DNA of 64,000 nucleotides from Lenzites betulinus (lineage: Eukaryota; Basidiomycota; Agaricomycetes; Polyporales; Polyporaceae), in assembly GCA_022264855.1 (NCBI GenBank), contig JABYQU010000005.1, positions 310,001-374,000 on the forward strand, given 5' to 3'. This document shows, one piece after another, positions 10,762 through 21,523 of the stretch. The notes beneath the pieces were generated by a model. That model searched no databases. It had not been told where the DNA came from and saw nothing but the letters and a program-made list of their open reading frames with translations. Position numbers and translations under genes: made by a program. How positions within the stretch are numbered: the first letter of the stretch is position 1; every line of letters begins with the position of its first letter.

Positions 10762-11520
10762 ATGCCTGGTGGTGCCTTATCCTCCTTCAAGATTAAACGC
10801 AAGAGAAATAAGTCACAGACCTCCGAATCTGCGCCTGCGCCAGGGCCGGGCTCTCAGCTTCCTCCTTCCGCCCCCCTTCACATACCTGTCTCGCCTTCAC
10901 CGCCGCCACAAACAGAAGGTGGAGACAGATACGCTGGCAGCACTATCCCTCGAATTGCCGATCCCTATAGCAGCGACTGGCAGGCTCGGGGGGATGCGCC
11001 CCCCCTCCCCTACGGTGGCACTGTCGACCCATACCCCCATGGGTTAGGTAGAGAACGGTTGGGCGTCCCCGGCTTCGGAGCTCGTGGTAACCGTAGCGAT
11101 GGAAAACAAGGCAATCCAGCTGGTTCTTCTCCCGTCCCAAGCATTGCCCTTCCGAGAATACTGGTCCATGACCATTCGTCTGCACATCTAAGCGCCGCAC
11201 TTCCGAGCAGTGGGGTGCCATCGGTTGCAAGCAGCATTCATGACGACCATTGGGACTCACCACTGGCTAGCAGTGTCATTCTTCCTCGCCAAGGGAGCCC
11301 CGCTCGACACTCACACGGACCTCTTCACGGTGAACAGCCTGCTGCGGCGCCTTCTGGTGGTCGTATTGACCCATTCGATGGCGCGTTTCCTACGAATTCC
11401 CGGGGCAGTCGCCAGCGGAGTAAATCTGATGCCTCATCTCGCTCAAGCAAGCCTCAGTACGACCTCAAAGCCCCCCGCTCGACATCCCGTGCCCCCGAAA
11501 GTCGGACAAAGCAGGGGTAG
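10762..11520 (+). CDS. Hypothetical Ser/Pro-rich protein, 252 aa
   Basis: A single open frame from an ATG in good context (CGCCATGCC) to TAG at 11518-11520. The N-terminus is basic (SFKIKRKRNK), possibly a nuclear-localisation or membrane-binding patch. The remainder is Ser/Pro/Gly-rich with GRIDPFDGAF near residue 200 and a basic RSxS-rich end. No catalytic motif, signal peptide or membrane segment is visible. It may be intrinsically disordered. A TATA box at 10198 lies upstream. The function is unknown, and a further 3' exon cannot be excluded. Confidence 0.5.
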   Translation: MPGGALSSFKIKRKRNKSQTSESAPAPGPGSQLPPSAPLHIPVSPSPPPQTEGGDRYAGSTIPRIADPYSSDWQARGDAPPLPYGGTVDPYPHGLGRERLGVPGFGARGNRSDGKQGNPAGSSPVPSIALPRILVHDHSSAHLSAALPSSGVPSVASSIHDDHWDSPLASSVILPRQGSPARHSHGPLHGEQPAAAPSGGRIDPFDGAFPTNSRGSRQRSKSDASSRSSKPQYDLKAPRSTSRAPESRTKQG

Positions 11521-12175
11521 TCGAAGCAGAAATAACCGGTATGTCTGTCTATGTTCAACGCACAATGTTTTCTCGATCTCATACTTCATCGCTTATGCGT
11601 TGACCTTACTAGGTTGTAACACATAGTAATTCTAGATGCTGGCGGCCATGTGCTCCTCGTTGTTCCTACGATGTCTTATTGTATGTTTCCAGTAAACAGG
11701 CTGGTCTTCGGTCCAAGCCTCGCTAGTCACTCATGGTCACCTTCTACATATCTACTATATGGGTTCACTGGTTCTTGCACATGTTATATACTGTTGCCTC
11801 ATGCGTTGATCAATGCTGGGCAGAAACTCGGCAGCTGCGCAGGGGACTGATTGTACGCTCAGCGATCGCGATCGTATAGAAATTGTCATGCAAATACTTC
11901 ACGAGATTCGTCAGCTCTCAAGCGTATCGTCGAAAAAGACTTAAGTTAGTGTTGACACAATAAGAGACGCTTAGCCCCATTGCTCGTACCAAACGGCGCA
12001 TCGCATGAAACACATGCGCTATGCTGAAATTGAAGGCGCGTCCGTAGATCGATGCAAAGACAGGCAAACTATAGCAGATCAAGTAGTAGACATTGACAAA
12101 ACATTGCGAGAGGGATATTTGGAGCATCAACTTTGATCGTACAAACGTCCACGGCGAGCCCGAGCTCAGCGCTCA
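11521..12175. other. Intergenic between convergent genes
   Basis: About 650 bp between the Ser/Pro-rich gene and the 3' end of the NIPA-like gene, presumably both 3' untranslated regions. No further feature recognised. Confidence 0.4.
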
Positions 12176-14236
12176 TCAGCCGAGCAGCCCCTTGACATAC
12201 TTCAGCAAGTCTCGTCCCTGCACGCAAACGTAGTCAGTATCCAGCACCGAAAAACCGGTAAAAGAAACAACGTACCCCTCGGTTCTTCACGTCCGCAACC
12301 ATGGCCTCGATCGGGTCCACCTGCGTCTCCCCGCTCTCCCCGCTGTCGGAAGAGTCCCCCATGCGCATGCTCGGCGCGCGGTTGAGACCGAGGCGCTGCC
12401 GCTGAAGAGCCCCATACCGCGACACGACCGTCATCACGGCACGCCACCCTTCTATCGCGCCCGTCTGAGGGTTCACGAGTGTCGCAGGCGAGATGGTGCT
12501 TGAGAACGAGGCGGCGGACGGCGAGTGTTGGTGTCCCTTCTGCTGGGCAACGGGTGTAGCGGGCGTTGGGGAGGGCATGGATGGTATCATTGTCGAGCGG
12601 ACTACGTAGGGGCAGTATGGCCGGTGTTCGCGCAGGATGTCGAGTGGTCGTGTCTGTGGCTTGGTCGCACCACTGCCCTCGGTGGAGCCGCCTTCACTCA
12701 TCGGGGCATCTTCGCCTTTGGGAAGGAATGCCCAAAGGCCCACTCGCCGCTGGCACAGTGTGCAGTGCAAAAGAGTCGTATCTGCATGGGCGGACACGCC
12801 GGCGGAAAGATGTGACCGGAGGGAGATCGTCGATTGGCTACGAAGGGGCGGGCGCGGGGTGGCTGACAGAGGAGTGCTGGGTGCGACTGAGGGAGCCCGT
12901 GAGATGGCGTTGCGGGAGGGAGTTGAGGGAATAACGGATGTGGCACGAGAGATAGACGGCGTCCTCATTGGCTCTGTGGTTGGTGCCGGAGGGAGAATTG
13001 ACCATCCGAAGAAAGCGGTGAGAACTGCAGTCTCGGATGGTTCAGCCCGAGTGCCCGTCGGGGTGGGGGTGGTCTCTCGTGGCGATGGCGTAGACGGAGA
13101 ATCATCATCAAGCACTGTCGGTGAGGGCAAGGAGACTGATGCGATGATACCCAGTATCGACTGGACCTGAGCTGTAGTCTGTGAGATTCTCGGTCAGCAA
13201 CTCATGATCTGTAGCGCAGAGCGACGAAGTCTTACTAGAGGATGCCTGACCTCCACGCCGGACATTACTGTATCAAGAATGACGGCGCGAGACTTGATAT
13301 CTCGGATAGTAGCGAGAGGCGCCTGGAGAGGAACATGGTAGATAGAGTCTGCATGGATGTCAGTATGAACTGCGGGTTGCTGCAATTGCACAGGACGTAC
13401 CCTCGCATTGTCGGGTCTTCCACGGGCAGCCGTCCTTGTGAGCTTCGACAAGTTGAATCCGTTGCTTCTCGACAAGTGCATTTGCTGAGGCGAAGCTAGA
13501 GGTTAGTCAAGACCTACCTTCCCTATTGTCCTACATACCAGCTTCACGGGTCATGCCATCCCGGTTCGCGATAACCCATGAAATGCCACATAGTCCACAT
13601 AGTAGCCTATCTTTCCCATCGTTGATCCATCCGCACTTGGCAGCTGCCACTGCATCAATGGCGGGCGGCTTGTTGCCGTATGTGGAGAGCTTATATGTAG
13701 CGAGCCGCGTGAGGAACGAAGCGGTCGAGGACGGGCGGTAATCGCTGGAGGACTGGGATGTTGGGATGCCAGCCTTAGCTGACTGTCCGAACCGGAAAGG
13801 GAGGGCCTTTCTTGTGCGGGTTGCAGTACGAGTGAGGATAGCTGCTAGGTGAGGAGCCGTCTTTGACAAGTGCTCCAGTTCGCCAGTCGGTGTTTGTCTG
13901 ATGCGAATACATGAGGTGTCGCGTCAGTAGGGAAGAGGGGGTCACATACGGTCTTGAGTCTTTCTTGATGCCAAACTTCGCCAGGGTGGAATAGATGGAG
14001 CGTGCGGTTCGGAGTCGTTTGGGTGGCGGGGGGCGAGTGAGAGACGAGGAAGTAGGGCCAACGGCCTCATCGAGAGTCTGAAGAGCGTCTTCAAGCTTAC
14101 GCTATGATGGCGTGTCAGTCCACGTCGGCGATATACTTGTCGAGGGAGGACAGACTTTGAGTGTCTTCTCCGAGGATAGAGGCGACACGCCTGTGGGAGC
14201 GGCGTAGTTGGACTGGGAAGCAACCTGCTCGGCCAT
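12176..14236 (-). CDS. NIPA/Rsm1-type C3HC zinc-finger protein
   Basis: Seven exons read leftwards: 14236-14156, 14101-13950, 13897-13539, 13484-13401, 13348-13236, 13178-12276, 12217-12176 (577 aa). It begins MAEQVASQ. The zinc domain has YRPSSTASFLTRLATYKL, KCGWINDG, LLCGLCG and, after a splice, HKDGCPWKTRQC, matching zf-C3HC ligands. DSIYHVPLQAPLATIRDIK follows. The second half has LLHCTLCQRRVGLWAF, REHRPYCPYV and EGWRAVMTVVSRYG of the Rsm1-like domain. Relatives are S. pombe Rsm1 (mRNA export) and human NIPA/ZC3HC1 (nuclear pore basket, ubiquitin ligase link), so a nuclear-envelope role is likely. The last exon is only 14 codons. Exon 6 could start a few codons later. It shares its promoter with the divergent kinase. 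Confidence 0.87.
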
Positions 14237-14564
14237 TGTACGAGCTCCCGGAATACGTCTCCAGATGGTATGTGTTCACAAGCGTGAAATCCGCGTCCGA
14301 GGAAGCGGGGGATATGGGAGGCAAAGAGGTGGTGGTGGATGGGGAAAGAGAGAGGATCGGGCGAGGCGGGTCGCGCGGCTGTGGCAAACACAGGCGCCAG
14401 ACACGCGCACCCGAGACGCCCGCAGCTGGTCGCGCCGCCGCGGCGGTGGGAGGCACTGCACAGTCTCTCTCTCTCTGCCTTGCTGCAGTCCGCTGCGCCC
14501 GCCCCTGCCAATCTTTCTCGTCCTACGTCCACCTCTTGCTGTCTCTGCCCGGGTGCTCTTTGCC
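14237..14564. promoter_or_regulatory. Bidirectional promoter, NIPA-like gene and kinase
   Basis: Only 328 bp separate the two divergent start codons, so both genes must share this control region. It contains a CTCTCTCTCT run (about 14463-14476) roughly 95 bp before the kinase ATG, on the kinase's coding strand, as is common near fungal transcription starts. Confidence 0.6.
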
Positions 14565-16358
14565 ATGTCGCTCCCCCCACAACTTCTACACACCCTCGAA
14601 GGGCTCAAGTACCAGATCAAGGACGCTTTCTGGGCACTCTCCTCATGTGTATGCCAGCAGGCCGCAAAGGTCAAGATTAATGGCCGTACATGTGCGTCTT
14701 TACGTGTAGCACCAGCGGAGCTCTGCTTACCGGATGCGAATAGTCAAGGTCATCCGCGTCTTGGGCGAGGGCGGCTTCTCGTTTGTGTACCTAATAGAAG
14801 ATGAGCACAGCGGGGTGTGTAGACTAAATACCGCCCCCGATAGCCAGTCTTACTGACAGAAGTATTCACAGCGACAATTTGCATTGAAGAAGATTCGCTG
14901 CCCTAGCGGGAACGAGGATGTCCGGCAAGCCATGCGCGAGGTAGAAGCGTACAGGCGCTTCAAGTGAGTTGTAACGCTTCTCGTAGTCGTGTTGGTACTG
15001 ACGATACGCGAAAGGCACCCGAACATCATTCGCATACTGGTGCGTTCGTATAGTGCAATTCGCCCTGCAAACATTCTCACACGCCGACGGTAGGACTCTG
15101 CAGTTGTACAAGACCCCAATGGGGATGGCCAGATTGTTTACCTATTCTTGCCTCTATACAAGGTATGTATCTCGCAGCAGAGGTAGCTTCGCGCTCGTTC
15201 ACTCACATATATTGCATGCAGCGAGGCAACCTCCAGGACGTCATCAACGCCAACGCTATCAATAACGCTCACTTCTCGGAGCGCGAGATGCTACACTACT
15301 TCAAGGGCACATGCGAGGCCATTCGCGCTATGCACGACTATCGCGCGCCCGTCGGCTCCAAGGATAACGCCTCGCCCTCGCGGCCGAACCCATCTTCATC
15401 AGCCCACCGGAGTCCTAGCCAGTCACCCCGACACTCCATGGATGAGGATGAGGACGACGAGATGTTCCCGCACCCCGAAGGCGATGGTGACGGTGGCTAC
15501 TCTTACCATGGCCCCGGCGGTGCGGCGAACATGCCCCTCATGTCGAAGAACAAGCCACAGGACGAACTGGTGTTCGACGGTGACGAGGAGCTCTCGCATC
15601 TCCAACACGAGGGCGCGAATGGCAACGGGGATTCGGGTCAGACTGAGCTCGTGCCATATGCACACAGGGACTTGAAACCAGGGTATGTGCAGCACGGTCG
15701 AACGAGGTGCATTGGGGGCTCATTTGGTACCAGGAATGTTATGATAGCGGATGATAACCAGCCGATTCTCATGGACTTCGGCAGCACTACAAAAGCGCGT
15801 ATCAAGGTTGAGAACCGTTCGCAAGCGCTGCTGCAACAGGTGCGCAAGCCTTCCAGTAATAATGCAATAGTCCCACCGCTTATACAGTCTGTCAGGATAT
15901 CGCCGCTGAACAGAGTACCATGGCATATCGTGCGCCGGAACTGTTTGACGTCAAGACAGGTGTAACGCTCGATGAGAAAGTCGACATCTGGGTACGTACC
16001 ATCCACAATTGCATCGCGCAGCACTTCTAAAACTATCCGGTATCCAGTCTCTTGGCTGCACGCTATACGCGATGGCATACTCTCACTCGCCATTCGAGAA
16101 CACGCAGACCACCGAGCAGGGCGGCTCGATAGCGATGGCCGTCATGGGCGCGCAGTACAAGCACCCTAGCTCGGCATACTCGCAAGGCCTCAAAAACCTG
16201 ATCGACTGCATGCTCAAGGTCAACCCGCAGGAGAGGCCAGATATCCACGAGGTATGTCTAGCAACTCCCGTATTTACACGCGTGCCAATGTGCCAATATT
16301 CACCGCGATACGACAGGTCATCCGGAAAACGAGCGAAGTTATGCAGAGCTTGCGGTGA
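14565..16358 (+). CDS. ENV7: ENV7/STK16-type serine/threonine protein kinase
   Basis: Ten exons: 14565-14691, 14744-14814, 14872-14963, 15015-15039, 15094-15162, 15222-15682, 15734-15839, 15896-15991, 16048-16251, 16317-16358 (430 aa). The family (NAK group) comprises palmitoylated kinases of Golgi or vacuole membranes; yeast Env7 regulates vacuole fusion. Visible: glycine loop LGEGGFSFVYL, FALKKI with the ATP Lys, EVEAYRRF (alpha-C Glu), LPLYKRGNLQD, HRDLKPGN, MDFGS in place of DFG, AYRAPELF and LGCTLYAMAYSHSPFE. The short N-terminus holds SSCVCQQ, cysteines that could be acylated. A 100-residue Ser/Asp/Glu-rich insert (about residues 175-275) sits just before the HRD loop, where mammalian STK16 has none. 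Exon 4 is only 25 nt. Confidence 0.9.
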
Positions 16359-16958
16359 TGGCACGCATTTGACCCTGCCTGATCGCCCTGCAGTTCGCAG
16401 TGCTTTATATGCCCTCCTACCTCTTTATTGCGCCATCGCGCCAGTCCGCTCCTTACCTCTTGTTTACTGGTGGAATGTATCTACATGGACATTAATTGCT
16501 GCTATATAGACTACATAATATTTGCCTCCGATATCCATCGCTATGAAGTGGGTTCGCGCCGTGGCTTCTCGGACTTCTCACCCCCACCGGATTGGTGCCG
16601 GGTAGCATCTTCGCTTGATAGATGCTCACCGAACCCAGATGTATATCAGACAGTAACCAGCAGCGTATCAGGAGGCACAGGGGCGTATATGAATGCCACC
16701 ACCTAGGCCGTATGAGAACAGCTTTGTCAATTGTGACAGTAGCAGTACAGAAACGAGCAGTGTGATCCGGAGGCAGAATATTTGTCGGCTGAACACACAA
16801 CTAGCACTTGAACAGTCGTTTTGGAGCGATAAAGTGCGCGGCATAGTGCACTACAACGCTTCTTCGCACCACGTCGTTCGGCCCTTTAAATTTGAATCAG
16901 TAACGCCTCCGATTCTACGGTGAGTATGAATCTGGTCGCTCGCTCACCTTGCCCTTCT
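16359..16958. other. Intergenic, nothing recognised
   Basis: 600 bp between the kinase 3' end and the 3' end of a minus-strand hypothetical, a convergent arrangement. AT-rich around 16490-16520. No feature supported. Confidence 0.4.
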
Positions 16959-17899
16959 TCAGCCCCGGGGAGTACGCTTAGGAGGAGCACTGTCGTGCAG
17001 AGGGTTCGACACCCGTCTCTCCTCTGCGAGACGTCGGTTTGCATCAGAAACGTCCGAATGCAAGCGCAGACGGCGGGTCGAGACAGGGGTGGGGGAGGAT
17101 GAAGGCGGCGGAGTCGCCAGGCCTATGTACGGATTGATAACTGCGCCGAGAGCGGCGTTAAACGCGGTGTGGTTTTGGCGGGGGAAGGCGGCGCCTTGGT
17201 TTTGAGCGGTGGCGTTCGGGGTGTTGCGGGTGGAAGTAGAGGCTGTGGCGTTCGGGGTAGACGTGGTGGATGCCCGGGTGGTAGTCGGTGTAGAGATATT
17301 CTGCATGGGGGCGAGTGTGGAGGGATTTTGCGTCGGGGTCGACGACGATATACCTGGAGTCGCGTTCGTTGTAGAAAAACGCCAGGTAGATCTTCTCTTC
17401 GACGACATAGGGAAATCGACGAGAGGGTGTTCTTCGAAAGGCAGGGTTGATGGGATAGAGACTGGGAGGACAACATTGAGAGGCTCAGTTTAAGACTTGG
17501 CATCAGACGCCTGAGAGGATATGCGGTAGAGCGGAGACAGCGATGTGAACAGGCGGCGGGTTCGATCTTGTTTTAGAGAAGCCAAATATCCCTGCAAGCC
17601 AGTAGTCGAGAAGACACGAAGCTTCAGAAGCTCACCAACACCTAGACCATCGGGGCCAGAGGCCCGAGTAGGGAGGATAAGTCGAATCAGGAATATGCGC
17701 ACCGCAGGTTCAATGGACCTTAGAAGAAGCTGCAATTTGACAGTGGGCGCTGCGCTGCGGAAGTATGCATATATGTCTGGATAGAAGCCCAGCAATCGTC
17801 GTGACCTTTTGGGACTGTAGGCTCCATCATACAACCCAAATTGAAACCCGACTTCTGGGAGATCCAGGAAAGCACCGTCAACTGTGTTATAGAGCTTAG
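16959..17899 (-). CDS. Hypothetical protein with Thr/Ser-rich tail
   Basis: Two open blocks read leftwards. 17899-17490 encodes about 135 residues with YNTVDGAFLDLPEVG and FRSAAPTVKLQLLLRSIEP, a mixed and plausible globular composition; it follows a CTGACAG acceptor. 17477-16959 encodes a Thr/Ser/Asn-rich tail with PRQNHTAFNAALGAVINPY and a basic end. How the blocks join is unclear: a stop lies between them, so an intron or frame break is needed. No family recognised. Tail composition and the INP motif resemble the genes near 5.4 and 19.4 kb. Confidence 0.35.
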
Positions 17900-19364
17900 C
17901 TGTCAGTAAAATATACAGAAGAGAGGCCCGCAGGTAACTCTAGGCAACATGGGAAAACTGGTACTTATCGCTTCGTGTGGCGCGCCAAAACAAGCGTCTT
18001 TGCGTTTAGGGCATGTCAGGACCGGTATCACTGCGTGCAATAACAAAAGATGAGGATGGCAGAATGTTTCAACGGGGGCTGAGCGCTGATGCTTCCTCTA
18101 CTCCTCGAACTTAGCGTTGAGCACCGCAGAACGTTGGCGGGCAGCACGATAAGGCAGGGCCTCTGTCCGATACCTGTGCGTCCAGATCAAATTGTGTCCT
18201 GCAGAAGTAAGAACGCCACCGAATACAAGTACAGCCCCATATATAGCGAGTCACGATCATCCATCGATGGGCCTGGGACGACCATAAGCAGTAATGGCCT
18301 CGGGCTGGTTTTACCAGCACATTATAATAAGCCTTGGGCGAAGCTTTATGGTGCGACCCTAGGACATGCCGCACGACTACTGTGAGAGGAGATCAGACCC
18401 GATTGGACTCGTGTGAGATAGCAGCGCAGTAGACTGTAGATGCGAGTCAAACATACCTTTCTCGAAGGCCCAAAGCAGCTTCGCGCGATGTAGATGGGAT
18501 ATCGAGGTATCGATTTTCTCAGAGGTTACTTCCTCCAGCGTTAAGACCACCAGCAGCGTGAGCCGTACGAGGGTGTGCAGTACCTAGCACGTAGTCCGGA
18601 TCCTGGTCTCCAGTTGTTACTACGCAGGAGTCGTCGGAAATCGCATGAGCGCCTAACAACGCGCGCTCACGGATAATGTTCACATGTTTGCCCTTGTGGG
18701 CTTAAAACACTATGTAAGCATACATGTAGCCATGCACCATGGTCCACGCTGGCAGCGCAGGCCCTAGGGTACTAGCGTTGTCGTGCCATTTCGCTGTCAC
18801 ATTCCTTCCGGAGTCAGGACATATACCACTTGAATACTAGGGACACAGCTCGTAGACAGTGGCAATTTCTTGACACAGCTGTTTATCCACTAATTTAGTA
18901 CTAAACTTCTCACATGCAATGCCCTCGCGCCGCTAAGAATCTATTTGTCCAGTAGAGATGACGGCAATTCTCATGCCAGTGTATTTGATAGTGGAGAGCA
19001 CTGGCGAAAAACTAGCAAGGCGCAGCAGTGGCGTATACCGCGCATGCCTACATGCATTTGACAGGGTACGATGTATACTGACGTTTATTGTACAATGATC
19101 AGTACCATGGAAAAAGCGGTGCGAACGAAGAAAAAAATATCATGTGGGAATACGTGACATGGAAAGGACCGGGGCCGCAGACACGGGATCGTAAGGGGGA
19201 AGTTGTGGGATTTTAACACCGAGTTGTTGCTAAAACTACTTGCTAGCTGTGCGATGGTGCAAATGACCAGCACCGTGATGCTCATCCCTACCAGAATTTG
19301 TGTATTAAATCAGCAACACTGAACAACTTGAAAGTAGGTAGTACAGGTTTGGCTGCTCACTTTC
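17900..19364. other. 1.5-kb stretch without a supported gene
   Basis: Short frames only; none shows a family motif. The right part (18700-19300) is AT-richer than its neighbours. It may hold the 5' exons or the promoter of the preceding minus-strand gene. Confidence 0.35.
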
Positions 19365-20109
19365 TTAGAGACCTCGAAAAGTACGCCTGACAGAGCGCTT
19401 GGTATGATTGGTAGGGTCCGAATTGGTTCGCATTTCATTAGCCTGTGGTCTGGAGTTGACGCCAGTGATGTCCGACCAAAGGCGTGGACGAGGGAGTGGG
19501 AAATCTGATGCCAAAGGGGTGGCAGCAGAAGATGTGGGAGAAGGAGACGAGGTCGGCGAACTAGGTAGAACCGTTGTGGGATTGATGACGTCCGACTGCC
19601 GACGATTGGTGTTTGCTGCAGATCGGCCCTGCCAGCGAGGGAAAACAGTCTGAGAGCCTTGATTGTAAGTGTTGGCACCGTGAGTGGGGTTGGAGGGACC
19701 GGGGGTCGGAGTAGGAGATCCTGAGTTTGTGATAGTAGGCATAGGGACGCTTGCCGAGGCCGAGGTGGGTACACTTCGAGTTGTGGTCGACGTACGGGCA
19801 CCTCGCGTTGCCAGTGCGGTCGACGTGTGGGCGCCTCGAGTCGTGTTCGACGTGGGGGTACCTCGAGTGGCGGTCGACGTGGGGATACCTCGAGGAGTCG
19901 TGGTCGACGTGGGCGTGCCCTGGATGGGGTTTCTAGTAGTAGAACCCCGAGTAGACTTGTTGTTGGACGATATGAAGAATACAGCGGGCGGAAGGCCCAA
20001 GAAATGCAGGACACTGGCGAAGATGATCTTGGTATGGGGAGTGGCTTTATACTGCTCGCAAGACTCCTGGTGGATGTTCGTGGGCGCGAAATAGCACGGC
20101 TGACAATAA
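19365..20109 (-). CDS. Hypothetical protein with Thr/Ser repeat tail
   Basis: Read leftwards, the frame begins in a region with CYFAPTNIHQESCEQYK, then a hydrophobic stretch (KIIFASVLHFLGLPPAVFF, a possible membrane segment), then about 60 residues of an imperfect TRGxPTST repeat, an FPRWQGRSAANTNRRQSDV segment and a Ser/Pro tail ending RRTFRGL. No start codon in this frame is convincing, so 5' exons are missing; an acceptor-like CAG precedes the CYF segment. No known family. It looks like a short extracellular or loop region, one membrane helix and a disordered, probably glycosylatable or phosphorylatable tail, but the orientation is unknown. Confidence 0.4.
19770..19920 (-). repeat. Five-copy minisatellite inside the Thr-rich tail
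   Basis: On the plus strand a unit of 27-33 bp recurs five times, each with CCTCG(A/C)G at its start and GGTCGACGT or a close variant at its end. Unit lengths are multiples of three, so the protein keeps frame and gains or loses one RGxPTSTTT-like block per unit. Confidence 0.75.
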
Positions 20110-21523
20110 TAAAAGTGAACAAACGGATATCAGCTGCCGCAGGACAGGAAGCACAACATATTACTCCTTGACTGCTTGAGGGAGTTTTTACCCATATTCA
20201 TGGGCTGCTATGATGGTGGCAGTAGATTATGCGAGTGTATTGTGCCAACCCGAACTTAGATCACTAAAACCGGCGGCAGGACTCGAAAGGACGCAGTGAG
20301 TCAGATATAGAGTTTCCGCACAACGCACAGGCTCATGTATCATGAAGCCGGATTTCAAAAGCACATCAGACCCTCAGGGTATGTCTTGAGGGCTCTGAAA
20401 AAGCGCCAACATGCCCTGACAGCCTCACTACTGCCCATCCACAACGAAGGCCCTGCAACCAGAGGTATAGCCTTTCAGTCTGGCGGTAGCAGATCTTCCT
20501 CAAACCCCAAAATTAAAGCTTTGGACGAAGCGTATTACTAGCGCACCTGCCACCTCCTGAGGACCGAGCGCGCAGGGAACTTGGGGTCAGATATCCAGTA
20601 CTTTGGACTCAATATATTACAACGGAAGGCGTAGTGCTCACACGTCTTGTGATGCTGTGAAGCGGACTCGTTCTCGTCATTGGTTACGTTATGTAGGGTC
20701 TCCAAGGGTCTTCTGAAACGCAGCAGCAGAGGAGGTCAGTAGCATATGACATGAATCCGACGGACGGCGGTCCGAGTGTGCCAGTGCGGATGGTAATTTG
20801 CGCAAGAAGGGTCGGTGATAATGAATATCCGCTGTAAGGCATTATAGAACAGGTATCGCTCAATCATAGAAGCCGAGAAGGTTATTGTGGTGTTTAGACG
20901 GGCACGTATGTGGTCGGAGTTGATCATAAGTCCTCGGAACGACTCGCTTGAAACTTGAGCTTGAGCGCTTAAGGCCGCTGAGCGCTGAGCCCAGAAGCGA
21001 ACTTTGAGCTTAGCGGCAGCGCAACTTGTCCATGTCAGCATCCACCCGTTATGATGCTTCAAAGCTTCAAGTCTCCTGTGAAGGGCCGGTGCAGGTGACT
21101 CCCCGCTTGGGAATGGTGGCGCTCAAAGCGGCTGAGTCGATTCCTCTCGTTCACGGATCGTTTGCATGATTGCACGGCGCTCACGTAGTTGAACTCGTTC
21201 GAGAGCGGGAGCTTATATCATGCATCGGCGCCGTATGTACTCTGCTTGACCGCTAAAGGGTGTGACCCCCTTCTACTAAGTAAACTTTCAGGCTGAAATT
21301 GTCGCAGCGCTTCTTCGACTCGTCATACTTCCAGGCCGTGAGTACTTGAGTGTACGAGTACCTTCAAATGGCACAGATTTAATATGTAAGCTTGTCGCAC
21401 GCTGGGACCAAGTTCGAAGCTTTTCGAGAATCGCTATATACTTAGCTAGTAAGTAGGACTTCCGAGCAGCCCACTACGCGCTGTTCCCCGATCCTTGCAA
21501 CAGGCTATCGCGTCTTTATAGCC
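20110..21523. other. 1.4-kb intergenic stretch, nothing recognised
   Basis: No convincing reading frame. Near 20930-21010 there is an AGC/GCT-rich patch with short direct echoes (TTGAGCTT, GAGCGCT). The last 200 bp serve as the promoter region for phosphatase copy 3. Confidence 0.35.
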
